This document shows positions 1 through 11,446 of a stretch of 64,000 nt of DNA, piece by piece. The position numbers and the translations under genes are program-made. The notes beneath the pieces were generated by a model. It had not been told where the DNA came from. It did no database searches and saw nothing but the letters and a program-made list of their open reading frames with translations. Every line of letters begins with the position of its first letter. Position 1 is the stretch's first letter. The DNA lies in contig JAZAYU010000088.1 in the NCBI GenBank assembly GCA_038501625.1, forward strand, positions 1,116,001-1,180,000. The letters run 5' to 3'. The stretch is from Corbicula japonica (Eukaryota; Mollusca; Bivalvia; Venerida; Cyrenidae).

Positions 1-840
1 TCCCTTTCTTGAAAATGCAATGTTTTGAAATCCTTTTATTACTATATGTAATTGTTATCCGATGAACAGTTGCTTAGGTCTTGTTGAGGAAGATTATGTT
101 CATGAGCCATTTAACCTAAAAACAAAAGAGATTATTAATAAAATACCATTCAATGAAAGCGTTCCTCATAAAATGAAAAGACCTTCAATGACAATGGAGA
201 CTTTTTATTGATGTTCAGAATATTTGGTATGAAGCAACACAAAACAATAAATCAAATGCCCATACGAGTAAACGGATACTGACAACGATATGTGCGGACC
301 TTTATAAGAACTTATACACAAAGAAATCAACTTTTTATCACCGATTTTCGAGATAAGGGAAATCGCGGTCAAACATAATTTTACAAACAATCTCATATTG
401 TACGACATATTGTATACATTTGTTAAAAAAAAAGACCTTATATATTGTTGTCAGTAACTCATTACTTAAGTAGATCTAGGCATTAAATTTGATGTTGCTT
501 TGATTTAATGTTTGGTTGCAAATAGAAGTTTAGGGACATTTTAGGTATAACTATTTTTCCTCACTGTTCTAACTTACCTTAACGTTTGTAAAATAAACAC
601 ATTAAAATCAATGATTTGTGCAAAACTATTGAACTGCATTTTGTCGTTATAGATTTTGATACTTTTTTTAATCAAGGACACTGCAATGACGATGCATTTC
701 GCTTTATACGCTATCATTATACTACTTTTTAATGCTTTTTCTAAATATAGAATAATAAATGTAGCGATTGGCTTATGTTAATAGAAAAAATATATACTAA
801 TTTTTGATTGGTTTTTATTACTTGAAACGTAAAAACCGCA
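1..840. other. AT-rich non-coding stretch
   Basis: AT-rich sequence with no ORF that resembles a known protein, no RNA gene and no clear repeat. The short open frames here look like chance frames. Confidence 0.5.
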
Positions 841-844
841 CTAT

Positions 845-1110
845 GATATTTCAAGAATTCCCAAATAACGAACAGGGATCGCTGGTTCGATCCCCCGCTA
901 CTCCAACTAAAATAACTAATATAGTCGTTCGGATGGGACTTAAAACCGAGGTCCAGTGTAGTGGTGCTATACACCGGGCACTTAAAAGAACCAGGGACGA
1001 TTCTGGAATTGGAGAGTCCTCTGTATCTTGCACTATCCTTCAAAAACCTAAAATGACTAACACTCTTCTGGAGGCGTCGCTCATATGGGCAAACGGTAGC
1101 GACGATAAAT
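845..1110 (+). repeat. SINE-like fragment with conserved central domain
   Basis: A pol III B-box-like motif (GGTTCGATCCC) sits at about 884-894. It is followed by GGATGGGACTTAAAACCGAG and, further on, a CACTTAAAAGAACC block. That order matches the conserved central domain I know from mollusc tRNA-derived SINEs, where the blocks read roughly GGATGGGAC.TTAAA..GAGGTCC and ACGTTAAAGAACCC. No good A box is visible upstream, so the tRNA head is decayed or truncated. The overlapping open frames on both strands are chance reading of this repeat. The 3' end is not sharply defined. Confidence 0.6.
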
Positions 1111-1530
1111 AAATGGAAATACATACAATAACGAACAAAGGCAAGAATGGGCTTTGAATTATTATTTGATTATTATAAATGTACCTTAATAATCTTAATA
1201 CATGATTTTTTTCAAAACTTAAATTTGTGTCATTTTTCATAAAGATCCTGAAATAAATGATTTCAATTTTCTCAGAAATCAAATTATTACAGTTCACAAC
1301 GGAACTGTGAATATTGATGAATTTTCAGAAGATACATTGTTGAATGTTTTTTGAACAGATAAAATATTGATTTCAATTATGTTAACGTGCATATTAGTAA
1401 AAAAAGAAATAAATCCAATGAGAAACAAAATTTTACTACACTGGAAAGCCGCGTTACATTTCATAATTAAGTTTGGTAGAGTACCGGAAAAATACGGTCG
1501 CGGCTATTAGAAAGACGATAGAGGGCGATT

Positions 1531-1608
1531 GATTGACAGGCTTTATTCTAAAAATAGCGGTCGCGTAATGATTGACAGGCTTTATTCTAAAAATAGCGGT
1601 CGCGTAAA
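1531..1608. repeat. Two direct copies of a 39-bp unit
   Basis: The unit beginning GATTGACAGGCTTTATTC and ending GCGGTCGCGTAAT is repeated twice head to tail with almost no change. It looks like a recent local duplication. No coding function is seen. Confidence 0.85.
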
Positions 1609-1759
1609 ACGAAAGTAAGCGGAATACGATCACTGTCGCTATGAAAACATCACAATATTAGTATGTTTACACGTTAATTATTCATCGTCGTTCGTCCTTA
1701 CGTCGATGAAACGGTTTACTTGTCCTGACGGACGGACTGACGGACGGAGGGTAAACCTA

Positions 1760-1794
1760 TAGTCCCCTCCGGTGTGAACACCGGTAGGGGACTA
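1760..1794. repeat. Hairpin at the end of a dispersed repeat
   Basis: TAGTCCCCTCCGGTGT is followed after two bases by its near-perfect reverse complement ACACCGGTAGGGGACTA, with a one-base bulge. Just upstream are CGGACGGACTGACGGACGG repeats. The CGGACGG-rich block recalls the GTCCGTCCGTC block near 21,510, so this is probably a fragment of a related dispersed repeat. Confidence 0.7.
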
Positions 1795-1814
1795 ATAAAG
1801 CAAAACTGTTTTAG

Positions 1815-2645
1815 TATGGTACAGTCGTTTGCCCGGTTCCGGAGGATTTGTTAGATCCGGAGGATTCCGAATATTACTCACGTATTTCCGGTTGGCGCCT
1901 GTTGACGGCGAAATGTATCTTGACAATTATTTTAGTCAAACATTGAGTTACATTTGTAGTGATTTTCAGAAACATTGATAAACATTAAGTTTATGAAATA
2001 GAAATTCAAAACGTGCCAGGTATGGTAATTTTGCATGAGTGAGTCGTGTTGGAAAACCGCGTTCTATAAATAGTCGAGAGACCAACATTCTAAACGTCAA
2101 TTCTGTTGCAAAAGCTGAATAAATTTTTAATGTGCAATCATTACAGATGGTATTAATTCAAATACTGGCTGAATAAAAATGTTTATTTGTACAAAATTTT
2201 CTGTGCAAGGAGGGTGACCCCCTTTGACCAGTTCCGGTGGATCATTCACATTTATTCATGATTTTTCTTGACGAGGCCCCAAATGGAGGAGCTTCTTGCA
2301 AACACGTTAGTTATTATAAAAAAATAAGGAGGAAACAATTTTAATTATTTGTGAATATGTTTGTGGTCAGAAAATATCCCCTCAAAAAAGTGTTTCCAAC
2401 ACGACTCACTCATGCAAAATTACCATACCTGGCATGTTTTGGATTTTTATTTCATTAACTTAATGTTTATCCGGATGTTTCTGAAAATCGCTACAAATAT
2501 AAATCGATGTTTGATTAAAATAATTGTCAACATACCTTTCGACGCTAACAGGCGCCAACCGGAAATACGTGAGTAATATTCGGAATTCCCCAGAACTAGC
2601 AAATCCTCCGCAACCTCCAGAAAGCGCCCCGAGTCGCTTGTACCA
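1815..2645. repeat. Large imperfect inverted repeat (fold-back)
   Basis: Positions about 1815-2055 reappear in reverse complement at about 2393-2645, separated by about 340 bases. Shared blocks include CCGAATATTACTCACG, TTTCCGGTTGGCGCCTGTT, CATGAGTGAGTCGTGTTGGA and GGTATGGTAATTTTGCATGA. The arms differ by substitutions and small indels, including a short deletion near the outer end of the left arm. Either this is a fold-back transposon or two copies of one repeat inserted in opposite orientation. A 100-codon minus frame across the right arm (2447-2749) matches no family I recognise. Confidence 0.8.
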
Positions 2646-2749
2646 TTGTGTAGCTCTGTAGGCAGTTCTTTTAATGCTGGAATCAACGCAAGAGCTACAT
2701 TTACACGCACGTTGGTATATTCAACATCAACTTCAAAGGAAACATCCAT

Positions 2750-3730
2750 TGGAGGTTTAATTTTGAAGTGATGGTAGCCTTATATTACCTAGTGTTGTAC
2801 ATTAATTCTAAGCTATTCTTTGTGATATTTAATGCAGATGTTAACCTTTTGGTATTTTACTTCACGAAAAAAAAGTTCATAAAATGAATTACAAGGTGTT
2901 GCAGCTGAACCAATGAAAAGAAATCCCCTTTGGCGCCCCTAGCTATGATTTTTACATATGACCAATTTTCCACCGTAAGTGACAAATGCTCGTCGGAACT
3001 AGCTAAATGACAACAGCGATAAGTCAACAATTTGCAGACGATTTTCAAATGAAACGTAAAAAAACGAAAATTCTAGTTTATAGAGGAGATATTTTCCTAC
3101 TTTAATATGCAAAAAACATCGTCCCTAGATCGACCGTATAAAACAGTTTATGTACAAAATATGAAAAACCCACCGGAACCGGACAACTAACTGTAGCACT
3201 ATCACTGATCCAAGTCAAAAACAACTCAATTGTAAAATGAGCTGCCTGAAACACAATCCTGTGTCTTGTTTTATTGTGAGCTACCTATGATTTTAAGTTT
3301 AAATGGATATTGATTATTTAGATTTTAATTAGTGGACAACTTTTTTTCTTTCATATTTTAATTGTGACCACCGCCAGCCCACCAAAACCCATCCCAATAA
3401 CCTGGTTTTCATTGAAAACCTGGTTAAAAACAACAAACTGACTAGCAGAGAAAATCATGGGAACACAATGTATTTTACAAGCAACTGAGTGTTTGCACAT
3501 TTAATATGAATATTAAGATTTTGAATTGATTGTTCGTTAAAAAAATATCAACCATGGCTAACTTAAACAGCAGATGTTTACAATATATTTCTTTCAAAAC
3601 TATATCTTAAACCAGAATAGGATATCAGCAAAAATGTGACTTAGTATTCAATTCATATATTTCATAAACAGTCTAGATAAATTCACTCCATATTTTAAGA
3701 ACTAAAACTACAAAAATAGACATCTGTTTA
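2750..3730. other. Non-coding stretch with one dispersed-repeat fragment
   Basis: There is no recognisable gene. Around 3369-3430 (minus) is a copy of the repeat also seen at 21,232-21,300. Both carry an AACCAGGTTTTC..GAAAA..CCTGGTT short palindrome followed by TGGGATGGGT/TTGGGGTATG-type sequence. The rest is AT-rich. Confidence 0.55.
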
Positions 3731-4712
3731 CCTGGAAATGTTGATTCCACTGCTTTTATTTCCTTCCAGTCGAAATCTGTAATGAAGAATGAAGGATTCC
3801 AGGCAGGGTTCCAATCCTTTAGTACTGCAAGGCTTCTCCTGATGTTTTCTATGGTTTCCGAGGAAGCGATAAATGACCCAACCACGGAATAGCAAACGTT
3901 GGTATTGACACATACGAAAAATAAGGGAACATCATACTTTGATGTATTGTATGTGGCATCTAGCAGACAGATTTCATTGCCATATTTGTTCTAAAGTCGT
4001 TTCTGGTCTTGGGTCTGGTGAACAAAGAGGAAGTCCTCAACAGTGTCTGTTTCATCAGTGTCTTCTTGGCGACCACTGAATTATAAGACAATCTATGGTT
4101 CCGTTATGATTTGGTATAATTTATAAATATAAAATATAGAACAATACAGTGTCTGTAATGTATAAAATCTAACAAAACCATGAGCTGGTTTTCAGGTGGT
4201 TTATGGTTTTACATGATTATGTTTAAGTTAGGTTAATAAATAAATGAAGTCAATGCCTCCAAAGTTAATGGGTCGCAATAATACTGTGTAACTGCCATAC
4301 TTGCATTAATTTGGACAAAAAGGTTAAATGCAGACATACAATTTCACAACAAGAACTAAGAACTCTTTGTATGGAATGATAATGAATGGTTCTGCAGTTA
4401 TTGCACTGCTTAAAGTATTGAAACAAATGGCGGTATATAATGAGAGTTGATGAGATTTTATAATTCATACCCTGTAATGTAATGGAATGAATCACTTGGT
4501 CTTTCAATCTTCCACTGATTCACCACCTCCATGAGGTTCGTTTGATCTTGAGTTGAGAAGTGTGCAAGGGACGTTGGTCGTGTACCAACTTTTTCGCCCT
4601 TAAACGTAATGTTATGTCATATGGGCGTGTTGCACTTGCTACATTGTCGTAGCTCTCTGCAAAGTGAAGACGAGATCTGTCAACGTTTGTAAATTTAATC
4701 CGGAATCAACAG
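3731..4712 (-). pseudogene. MULE-type (Mutator-like) transposase remnant, two exons
   Basis: Read on the minus strand, the exon at 4712-4471 encodes RLHFAESYDNVASATRPYD, then, after a frameshift near 4600, KVGTRPTSLAHFS..MEVVNQWKIERPSDSF. It ends at a donor (CAGG|GTATGA). The exon at 4075-3731 follows an acceptor (ATTCAG|TGG). It encodes NEICLLDATYNTSKYDVPLF, a VVGSFIASSETIENI segment and FFITDFDWKEIKAVESTFPG, and ends at a donor (CCAG|GTAAAC). The phases join (GG|T). The first Asp (LLDATY) and second Asp (TDFD) of the MULE DDE core are visible; the third catalytic residue and C-terminus are not found. An in-frame TAG just before NKYGNEICLLD and the frameshift mark it as dead. The family call is from recalled motifs of animal MULE transposases. 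Confidence 0.65.
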
Positions 4713-5180
4713 TTTATTAAAATATTCAAATTAACAATTTCAATTCAATTAAAAAGAAGAACATTTTTCTTTAAACGTCATTTCAAATTTACCGAAATAT
4801 CTCAACACATAATTGGGGAAAATTAGCATCAATTATTATAGAACTACTCGCTTAACGTTATGAAAGGCACAGAAAACCTAACTGTCTGCTTTTACAAAAT
4901 ACAAGATTTTCATACTGTAAAATCCTAACTTCTGATACAAAATGTACTTTACACAAACAATATATCATCAAAAGCTTTACTTACATATAAAACTATAGAA
5001 ATCCTAAATTAACGAAACCTAATATCATAATTATGAATGTGCGAATAACCTTTAATTTAGAAATCAAAATTAAATAATCTTTCAGCTAAAATCTACATAT
5101 GAAAATTGTTAAATGATAAAAATGAACATTAAGATATTTTAAATTATTAAATTAACATTAAAATGAAGCATATTTCTTAC
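4713..5180. other. AT-rich stretch between the two leader copies
   Basis: AT-rich sequence with no gene seen. In minus orientation it would be the intron between the leader exon at 5181-5237 and the MULE transposase, if the leader copy at 4657-4712 is ignored. Confidence 0.4.
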
Positions 5181-5237
5181 CTGCAAAGTGAAGACGAGAT
5201 CTGTCGACGTTTGTAAATTTAATCCGGAATGAACAGT
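5181..5237 (-). repeat. Candidate 5' leader exon, duplicated at 4657-4712
   Basis: About 56 bases (minus: from AACTGTT to CGTCTTCACTTTGCAG) occur twice. At 5181 the copy is followed directly by GTAAGAAAT, a good 5' splice donor. At 4657 the same segment runs straight on into the transposase reading frame with no donor. The two copies differ at about two positions. The upstream copy lies about 30 bases below a TATA box, so it reads naturally as the first exon of the MULE gene. Confidence 0.6.
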
Positions 5238-5260
5238 TGCCGATGCTGATTCCGCCCGGC

Positions 5261-5268
5261 CTTATATA
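5261..5268 (-). promoter_or_regulatory. TATA box (TATATAAG) upstream of the MULE leader exon
   Basis: On the minus strand TATATAAGGCCGGGCGG precedes the leader exon that ends at the donor at 5180/5181. Start-site spacing of about 30 bases would place transcription initiation near 5235. It is supported only by motif and position. Confidence 0.45.
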
Positions 5269-5475
5269 CATATTTCACGGGTACGGGATTAAATCATTTA
5301 ATCATAAACGATGATAGATCTCTCTTTGCAGCTTGCCTAATGTTTGGCTTTGTTTGTACTTGAGATTGTTGCAAATCATGTTAACAAAGAATAAGTAAAT
5401 TTCATGAAGACATCCTGAGTGGATTTTCGTATTGAGAAGAGAAGTGTATGGCATGCGGTTAGCACAATAATTACT

Positions 5476-5905
5476 TAAACTATAGGTTTAACTGTTAAAC
5501 CAATAGTTTAACAGACTTAAACCCAGGGTTTAACTGTTAAACATATAGTTTAAGAGTTGAAACTATGGGTTTAAGAGAAAATTGTGCAGAATGTTACTTA
5601 AACTACAGGTTTATCAGCTTAAACCCTATGTTTAAGTGTTAATCCTATAGTTTAAGACTTTAATCTATAGGTTTAAGAGATTTTCGACAAAATTACATTA
5701 AACTATGGTATTAAGAGACTTAAATACATAGTTTTAAGTGAATTTTCTTTAAACCTATAGATTGAACCCTTAAACCCATACTTTAACAGTTAATCATATA
5801 CTTTGAAGTTTAATAAGCACAATAATCCTCAAAATCTGTTAACTATATAGTTTAGACTTTAAACTACGGGTTTAACTGTTAAACCTATGGTTTAAGAGGT
5901 ATCCA
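5476..5905. repeat. Left array of TTAAAC..ATAG..TTTAA palindromes
   Basis: More than a dozen short palindromic units, such as TTAAACCTATAGTTTAA and TTAAACCCAGGGTTTAA, stand side by side with short spacers like CTGTTAAAC. Each can pair with itself and with the array at 9890-10425. They are not a CRISPR array: spacers are not unique, the units vary and the genome is eukaryotic. Confidence 0.85.
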
Positions 5906-8103
5906 ATCATTTTTCGAGTTTGTAATCACGTGAGAAGTTGTTGTTGTTATTTAAGCGGAAGTAGACGTATGTATAACATATCGAGGGTTTTAAAATATTG
6001 GAAAGGATGTGATTCATCGCAAGGGCATTGAAAGGAATGCCGCGGACAAGGAGAAACCAAGTTGATGAAGCGATTTTGGATCCTTTTTTGTGTTCAAAGA
6101 AACTCAACAGAATACTCCAGCAGTTTCTCTTTTTTTCCTGAGTTTGGTTTTAACTTATTAAATCCATATTCATATAAAAATACTATAATTAATCTGTAAT
6201 ATCAAAAGTTTATTGATAATTTTTTGATTCAAAGTTTATCAATCATAAATTAAACCTGTGGAAATAAAAGCATGTAAATACGCGATATCGTTTAGAATAT
6301 AGGTAATACACACTCCAAGATTTTGCAAAATTATTATTAAAAAAAAAAGAAAGCCAAATAGGAACCCAAATAGGTAATATCGGATGTTAGTAATTTAGTA
6401 AAAGAATTGCAGAATATACAGCGTGCTACTTTGATCATTAAATAAGACTTTTTACGGTTTTATTTCCACAGTCTTAACATTTAAACTAAAAGATTCCACA
6501 ATTTAAGTCGATAATGGATTCTCAAATAATAACATTTTTCCTTAATGTAAAATGCCTTCTGCATTATTAAAAGTGCATAACTTTTGTTCTGTTTTGTACC
6601 TGTCTCATGTTGTTGTTTTTTACCAGAGAGGTTAAACAAATCAAAGTGGATGGTCAGTGTATGTACTTGTTTCCTGCTTGATGGGGCACTTAATCCGGAT
6701 GTCGACAATTAAACTACAATCGTGCAATAAAACACCAGTCAACATTACCTAAGGGCAGATTCTTTGTTTTAAAACCAATCAAAATAATACATAAATGTAA
6801 ATAGTTGTTGTAAAATGAAACGACGTTCAAACTGATTAATTTAATTCTGTCATATTAAACTCAGAATATTATAATTATATGCTGATTTTAATTCTGTAAA
6901 TTAACTGTTTTGACTCGATAATTTCGAGAATATCGGTACTTGGTAACTGAATTAAAATCAACTATCTTGTAAGGTAACGCAAATTCTCTGAAATTCGGTC
7001 TTATACATTTGTTTAGATTATTTAGCTTAATCTTAAGACAATTTGTTGTTGTTGTTGTTTCGCTGAGAAGAATCCATAATCCGAATTTGTGTTAGCTACC
7101 AGATGACAGGTGGGCAACTGTGGACACGTGTAAAAATGTGGATTCGAATCTTTCAGTGATATCAAAAAACACCTGAGAGATATTCTCCGTTAGCCTTTAC
7201 TTCAATGTTGTGAAATCTTAAACTTTTTAAGGACAAAAATACGCAACCTCCGAAAGATAAATGCATATAGACGACTTTAATAAAATCAGAATTTGTTTCG
7301 TTTCTGGTTGGACACGTTTAAGCTTCGGTGCCTTAAAATATAAATTCTATATTAATGAATATTACAACAGCAACAATAATAATTTAAAATTTTCGAAATT
7401 TATCAAATACACCCCTTGACTTTCACCAGCAAAAAAAAAAAAACAAAACAAACAACAACAAATAATAATATTGAACATAAAACACAAAGCATTCATTAGG
7501 TCTAATCTCTATAACCCACTAAAATTATACATATGTTTTTTACGATTTGGCTTTTTTTCATTTTACAGCTAGAGTAAAATAGTTTTATTTAAATGCTGAA
7601 ATGGCACATTTTAAACTGTCTCCATTCAACAGCGAAATAATGTTAACACGGGAACGATTTTCGATTCAGCGCAATATGTATCGGGTCCTTTTTTCAAATT
7701 AAAAAAAAATCTTACTTCACCCCCAAAACAGACTATCGCATCATAAGTTTTACAAAGAAAAACATATATCAGTTGAAAGATAAATTTGTCTTGTTTTTTA
7801 TCCGTTTGCACCTAAGCTTTTATTTCAATAGAAATAGTATAATTAATTCACTAAAAACGGACAGATCGCCGAATTTGAACGATTTTCAATAGAATACATA
7901 AACAGACTATCGCAATATTTGAAATTTTATATGAAATAAAGATATAAATATAAAGCAAAGATTAAATTTTATGAAACTGTTTGCACCTAAGAATTGAGAT
8001 GCGCTGGAGAAAAGTTATGCACATGAATGTTACTGCCTTCTTTGTTCTATATAGCGAAAAATTCGTTAATCGGATAACCCGGTGAGGTAGTTTTTGCAGT
8101 ATG

Positions 8104-10088
8104 ATCAACACATATACTCCCTGTGTTTTGGACACTGCGCGTTTTTGTCGATCTCTGATGTTTGTTGAACAGGATAATATTAAATTTCTTTATTGTAAAT
8201 GACGACGTTTGCACGATGTGTTAAAATATCAAAGATAATTTTTAACTTGGTAAAATTTATTTGATCGGACGTCGGCAGTGCATATGTATGATTTTTTTCA
8301 GGTCCAAAGAAGTGAAATATCATAATCACGTCAAATCATTTTGTGTATCCAGTCTATCCATCTATATTATATTTATATGCCGCGACAAACTTACTGAGCC
8401 AGTACTGCCCCAACCAGAAGAAATCTTCGGGGCTTACTACATGGTTATTTGCTCATGGTGAGTCCCAATGTCTCCGACCAAAAAAAACAAAACAAAAAGA
8501 TAAAATGCGCATAGCCTTTCCTTCTGCTTTGAATACGAATAAAGGAAACTGCAAAACTGTCCATATTCGGATACGAAGAGTGTCTTAGCTTTCCTGTATC
8601 TTTCTAAGAAATCCTGTCGAAAATCAAATAATACAGTTCCAATTTTATTGCCTAAAGAAATCAAGTATATACATGGTTATTTATAAATAAAAATAATTCT
8701 GTCTTAAAAACAACGCCATAATTATAATCATTATTTTGCAAATGGCCGTTTACCTCCAGTATTTTACCATAAGCAGACGACAATTTACTTTATCGACAAC
8801 GATAATCACGTGTGAAACATCATGTGCGATTTCATTGGTTAAACGGCTTAATACTATAGTTTCTATTGGTTCGCTGTTAAACCTAGGGTTTAAGTGTAAA
8901 ACATATAGTTTAAGTAATTAATGTGCAAACGGCACTCAAACCCATAGTTTAAGACTTCTATCTACGGGTTTAAGTATTTAAATTTCCTAATTATTTAGTT
9001 TTAAGACAAAAATACGTAAAATGAAACTTTAATCAATGGGATTTAACAATATCGCGATAATGGATCCATTTTTTTGTGTTGCAAGAAAATTAACACGTAT
9101 ACTTCATGTGTTTTTGGTCACTCTGCGTTTTTATGTCGATCCCTGATGTTTGTTGAACAGGCTTATATTACATCAACGTTGTTTTATTTCGTTATTGTAA
9201 ATGACGATGCTGTTTGCACGACGTATACAGTAAATATATTTGAGAATGCTAACCTTGATTAAAATTATTTGATCGGACGTCGGCAGTGCATAATTATGAC
9301 TTTTATTCACGTCAAATCATTTTGTGTATCCAATCTATCCGTCAATATTATATTTTATGACGCGACAAACTTGCAGAGCCAATACTGCCCAACCAGATGA
9401 AATCTGCCAATTCGGGGCTTTCTTCATGGTTATTTGCTCATGGTGGTAGATTCCATCGTCTCCAACCAAAAAAACAAAACAAACAACAACAACAACAATA
9501 AAACAACAACAACAAAAAGATAAAATGCGTGTAAGCTTTCCTTCTGCTTGTGAATACGAACGAGAAAACTGCAAAACTGTCTATATTCGGATAGGTAGGG
9601 TATCTTAGCTTTCCTTCAACTTTCTATGAAATACTGTCCTAAATTCAAAACTACAGATCCAGTTTTAGTCCATAAATAAAATAAGTATATACAGGTCAAT
9701 TTATATAAAAATAATTCTGTCTTATTCACTACGCCGTTTAAGGCTATTATTACTTAATAATTATTATTTTGCAAATGGCCGTACGCGTTTACCTCCAGTG
9801 TTTAACTATAAGCAGACGACATATTTACCTTATCAACAACGCTAATCACGTGTGAAATACCAAGAGCGATTTCATTGGTTGAACGGCTTAATACTATAGT
9901 TTTTATTGGTCCGCTGTTAAACCTAGGGTTTAAGTGTTAAACATATAGTTTAAGTAATTAATGTGCAAACGGCACTTAAACCCATAGTTTAAGACTTCTA
10001 TCCACGGGTTTAAGAATTTAAATCTCTTAATCATATAGTTTTAAGACAAAAACACGAAAAATGAAACTTTAATCTATGGGATTAAGCA
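8104..10088. repeat. Two direct copies of a ~1-kb unit
   Basis: The unit at about 8104-9047 is repeated at about 9089-10088 with indels (offset about 985 rising to 1,040). Shared landmarks in order are GATGTTTGTTGAACAGG, GATCGGACGTCGGCAGTGCAT, TCACGTCAAATCATTTTGTG, TTGCAAATGGCCGT, TCACGTGTGAAA, CGGCTTAATACTATAGTTT and TAATTAATGTGCAAACGGCA. Copy two includes a (CAA)n expansion near 9480-9520. The duplication lies wholly inside the fold-back element. Confidence 0.85.
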
Positions 10089-10425
10089 AAAAAGTTGAAA
10101 CCAATGGTTTAAAGTCTTAATCTATAGGTTTAAGAGAAAACAGTGAAATGAAGTCTTAAACTACGGGTTTAACAGTTAAACCTATAGTTTAAGACCTTAA
10201 TCTATATGTTTAAGAGAAATAAAGTTTAATCTATAGCTTTAAGAGTCTTAAACATAGGGTTTAACTGTTAAACATAGGGTTTAACTGTTAAACATATAGT
10301 TTAAGGTCTTAAACTATAGTTTTAATTCCGAAAAGTTGAAACTATAGGATTAAGACTCTTAAACCCTGGGTTTAAGTCTGTTAAACTATGAGTTTAACAG
10401 TTAAACCTATAGTTTAAGTAATTAT
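9890..10425. repeat. Right array of TTAAAC..ATAG..TTTAA palindromes
   Basis: This is the counterpart of the array at 5476-5905, with the same palindromic unit in many variants. The last ~85 bp are the reverse complement of the left terminus. Confidence 0.85.
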
Positions 10426-10452
10426 TGTGCTAACCGCATGCCATAGAAGTGT

Positions 10453-11441
10453 GTTTATTTTGACACAAACTGTGAATAACAACTCCAGCTTACCATTCTA
10501 AAGAGGAAATACTAACATGGCTTTGTTGAAAAAAATACTTATCATTACATTTAAGATATTTATCATTAGACTATAGCTTGGTAACAATTTAATACTTTAC
10601 ACATGCAATCTAAATTTCTTTGACTTAATATTTAATACTTTATAACAAACAATATACGAACTAATATTTGAAAAGTAATTAATAAAATTTTACATTCTTG
10701 TCCTTATTGTTACATAAATAATATATAAAAACTCATTGTCATAATTTTGCCTTATGACAGAAGCTGCTACAGAATCAAGAATATGGTTTTAATAACTTCT
10801 TTTGGCATCTGTAGTCTCTGAAGTTTTAAGAGTGACAGCAAAAATATATCAATATAAACTTTTTAATGGTGCCATTTCAGTGTTCGTAAACGTAATTTTT
10901 CATAACAATTGTGATTAAATTTAGTTACTGCCAATATCAAATTATTAGCAGTGCAACAAAAACACAAATCAAGTGCTCTTATTATCTAAATAAAAAAATT
11001 GAGAAAAAGGTGCAAGATGTGTGATGGCCGCGAAACAGCATCAATGAATTGTCGAGCCAATTAGCACTTCAATATAAACTATACTGTTATAGAAGACAAG
11101 TACAATAAATTTAAATTTATTTAAACATGGATAAAAAAAACAAAATATATTGGGTTTAAGTAAAAGATTAATAAAGAGATACAGGTTTTACTTGCAGAAA
11201 CATGACAATATATGTGGAAACATGATACAATATTCATTTGGAACAGTGGAAAGTCTTTTTTAAATAAATAATATTCTTTTAATTACCGTTCCAGACAGAG
11301 TGCTGAATACAAATGATTACGAATATACTTGTTTGTAGGATAAAACTGGTTGCTGAGTCGAGATGCAGTAGGAAAATTCTCCTTTGAAAAAATTTCAATA
11401 TGTCGCCTCATTTCCGAAACACTCCGTTTCCCCTCATGCAC
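10453..11441. other. AT-rich non-coding stretch
   Basis: No gene, RNA gene or clear repeat can be supported here. Confidence 0.45.
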
Positions 11442-11446
11442 CAGAC

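Larger units (their letters stand above)
5448..10444. mobile_element. 4,997-bp fold-back-like DNA element, 8-bp target duplication
   Basis: The ends are inverted repeats of about 85 bp: both read ATGGCATGCGGTTAGCACAA inward, continue through TAATTACTTAAACTATAGG and differ at only about two positions. The element is flanked by an exact 8-bp direct repeat, AGAAGTGT, at 5440-5447 and 10445-10452, the expected footprint of a cut-and-paste insertion. Inside the ends lie clusters of degenerate TTAAAC..ATAG..TTTAA palindromes (5476-5905, 8868-9050, 9890-10425), and the right half holds a ~1-kb direct duplication. No transposase-like ORF is visible, so it is probably non-autonomous. An 8-bp duplication fits hAT, P or MULE-type transposases, but the terminal sequence is not hAT-like (no CAGGG start). 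Long arms of tandem palindromes recall Foldback/Galileo elements. Class unresolved. Confidence 0.85.

Noticed and set aside
870..900. Possible tRNA gene
   Set aside because: Only a B-box-like motif is present; no acceptor stem, A box or anticodon arm can be drawn. It is better explained as a SINE.
2447..2749. 100-codon open frame on the minus strand
   Set aside because: It overlaps one arm of an inverted repeat, has no splice or family support, and the other arm does not keep the frame.
5476..5905. Regular short palindromic repeats resembling a CRISPR array
   Set aside because: Units vary, spacers are not unique and of no constant length, and the rest of the window is clearly eukaryotic.
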